Assembly (NCBI RefSeq): GCF_033100115.1
Contig: NZ_CP136910.1
Coordinates: forward strand, 1,364,001-1,428,000
Direction: 5' to 3'
Length of the DNA stretch: 64,000 bases
Source: Anaerocolumna sp. AGMB13020
GTDB taxonomy: Bacteria; Bacillota; Clostridia; Lachnospirales; Lachnospiraceae
In this document: positions 63,269 through 64,000 of the stretch, piece by piece
Layout: each line of letters starts with the position of its first letter
Numbering within the stretch: position 1 is the stretch's first letter
Program-made: the position numbers and the translations under genes
Notes under the pieces: generated by a model
Database searches by the model: none
What the model saw: the letters and a program-made list of their open reading frames with translations, nothing else
What the model was told of the DNA's origin: nothing

Positions 63269-64000
63269 TTAATCTATCGTCTTGCGTTCAAATACGGGTG
63301 AATATTCAATTGGTGCATCAACTGATACCGTTATACCTCCGGTATAAACTTCCCCGGTAGAGGTCAATATCCACTTACCCGCTGGGAGATATACGTCTCT
63401 CTTGTATTCATTCAGATGAAGAATCGGCGCTACCAAATATTTGTCACCAAACATATACTGATCCTGAAGCTCCCAACATTTCTCATCTTCCGGAAATTCA
63501 TAGAACATGGTACGAAGCAAGGGCGAACCATTTGTATGAGCTTCTTCATAAAGTTCTTTGATGTATTCATGCATGCTGATACGGATATCATAATATTTTT
63601 TCATAATTTTATAATTGTCTTCTCCATAACTCCATAGCTCATTTGGCTGGCCTGTATGAAGGTAGCCGCCACCCCAGTCTCTGTTATCCAGCGGTGGAAT
63701 ATTGTAAGGTCCTCTGTCCCCATGCATACGCAGTACAGCTGAATATACCGCGAACTGATACCAACGGATCAGCAGATTTCTGAAATCAGGATCATTTACA
63801 TCATCTGTCATAAAGCCGCCGATATCTGTCGTCCACCAGGGAATGCCTGCAAGACCCATGTTCAGACCACACTGTAACTGGTCTGCAAAAGCCTCAAAGG
63901 TACTTGGCACATCACCGGACCAAACCACATTGCCATACTTCTGGGAGCCGGCCCATGCGCAACGAAGCAGATTTACAACAGGTTTATTTTCCTTATTCAT
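63269..64000 (-). CDS. GH31 alpha-glucosidase, C-terminal part
   Basis: The last 243 residues of a family 31 glycoside hydrolase; the gene continues beyond the right edge, and the ATG at 64000 is internal. The segment VVWSGDVPSTFEAFADQL contains the acid/base Asp of the family. IPWWTTDIGGF, RWYQFAVYSAVLRMHGDRGP and YMFGDKYLVAPIL are further hallmarks. The nucleophile Asp would lie upstream and is not visible. It should cleave terminal alpha-linked glucose or xylose. The C-terminus is at 63269. Confidence 0.95.
   Translation of the reverse strand: MNKENKPVVNLLRCAWAGSQKYGNVVWSGDVPSTFEAFADQLQCGLNMGLAGIPWWTTDIGGFMTDDVNDPDFRNLLIRWYQFAVYSAVLRMHGDRGPYNIPPLDNRDWGGGYLHTGQPNELWSYGEDNYKIMKKYYDIRISMHEYIKELYEEAHTNGSPLLRTMFYEFPEDEKCWELQDQYMFGDKYLVAPILHLNEYKRDVYLPAGKWILTSTGEVYTGGITVSVDAPIEYSPVFERKTID

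Overview
The window looks like chromosomal DNA of a low-GC, Gram-positive anaerobe, most probably a plant-polysaccharide-degrading Clostridium/Lachnospiraceae relative. Reasons: strong Shine-Dalgarno sequences (GGAGG), frequent TTG/GTG starts, YesM/YesN plus LplB/LplC sugar-uptake genes, a Firmicute-style Ku/LigD pair, many extended -10 promoters (TGnTATAAT), and many carbohydrate-active enzymes. No rRNA, tRNA, CRISPR array or complete insertion sequence was seen.

Left half (1-32.3 kb, all minus strand, read from about 32.2 kb down to 1): one large biosynthetic locus. It opens with a LoaP-type NusG paralogue and a PksB/BaeB-like metallo-hydrolase. An unknown 183-residue protein and an Agr-like LytTR regulator/GHKL sensor pair follow. 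Next come a 56-residue class II lanthipeptide precursor, a terminator, a 38-bp tandem-repeat array and its LanM synthetase. Then a complete acetyl-CoA carboxylase (accD-accA-accB-accC), a phosphopantetheinyl transferase, an AT-ER fusion of PksE type, an AcpK-like carrier protein and a Cys-to-Ser ketosynthase of PksF type. Last come three giant trans-AT polyketide synthase genes, KS-(pseudoAT)-DH-KR, ACP-KS-DH-KR and ACP-ACP-KS-KR-MT, the last cut by the window edge. The locus can make its own malonyl-CoA, activate its carrier proteins, load malonyl units in trans and build a reduced, probably methylated polyketide, alongside a lanthipeptide. An internal promoter, a UUCG-loop RNA hairpin and an intrinsic terminator before the giant genes fit control by LoaP antitermination.

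Middle (32.4-41.7 kb, minus): a carbohydrate-utilisation operon: two permeases, a lipoprotein binding protein, YesM/YesN-type sensor and regulator, a clan GH-A hydrolase resembling beta-agarase/beta-galactosidase families, and a GH43 enzyme resembling exo-beta-1,3-galactanases. It probably takes up and cuts a galactan-type glycan.

42.2-50.8 kb (minus): a Y-family DNA polymerase with a YolD-like partner, a two-component NHEJ system (Ku and LigD with phosphoesterase-ligase-polymerase order), a GH13 alpha-glucosidase with an unusual N-terminal extension, and a right-handed beta-helix protein.

51-64 kb: a decayed junction of two truncated genes (iron alcohol dehydrogenase and nucleoside hydrolase), an SRPBCC protein and TetR regulator, an ABC transporter pair, an AraC regulator divergent from a secreted two-CBM alpha-amylase, an unknown 198-residue protein, a uracil-DNA-glycosylase-family protein, a small membrane protein, a Cof-type HAD phosphatase, and the C-terminal part of a GH31 alpha-glucosidase running off the right edge.
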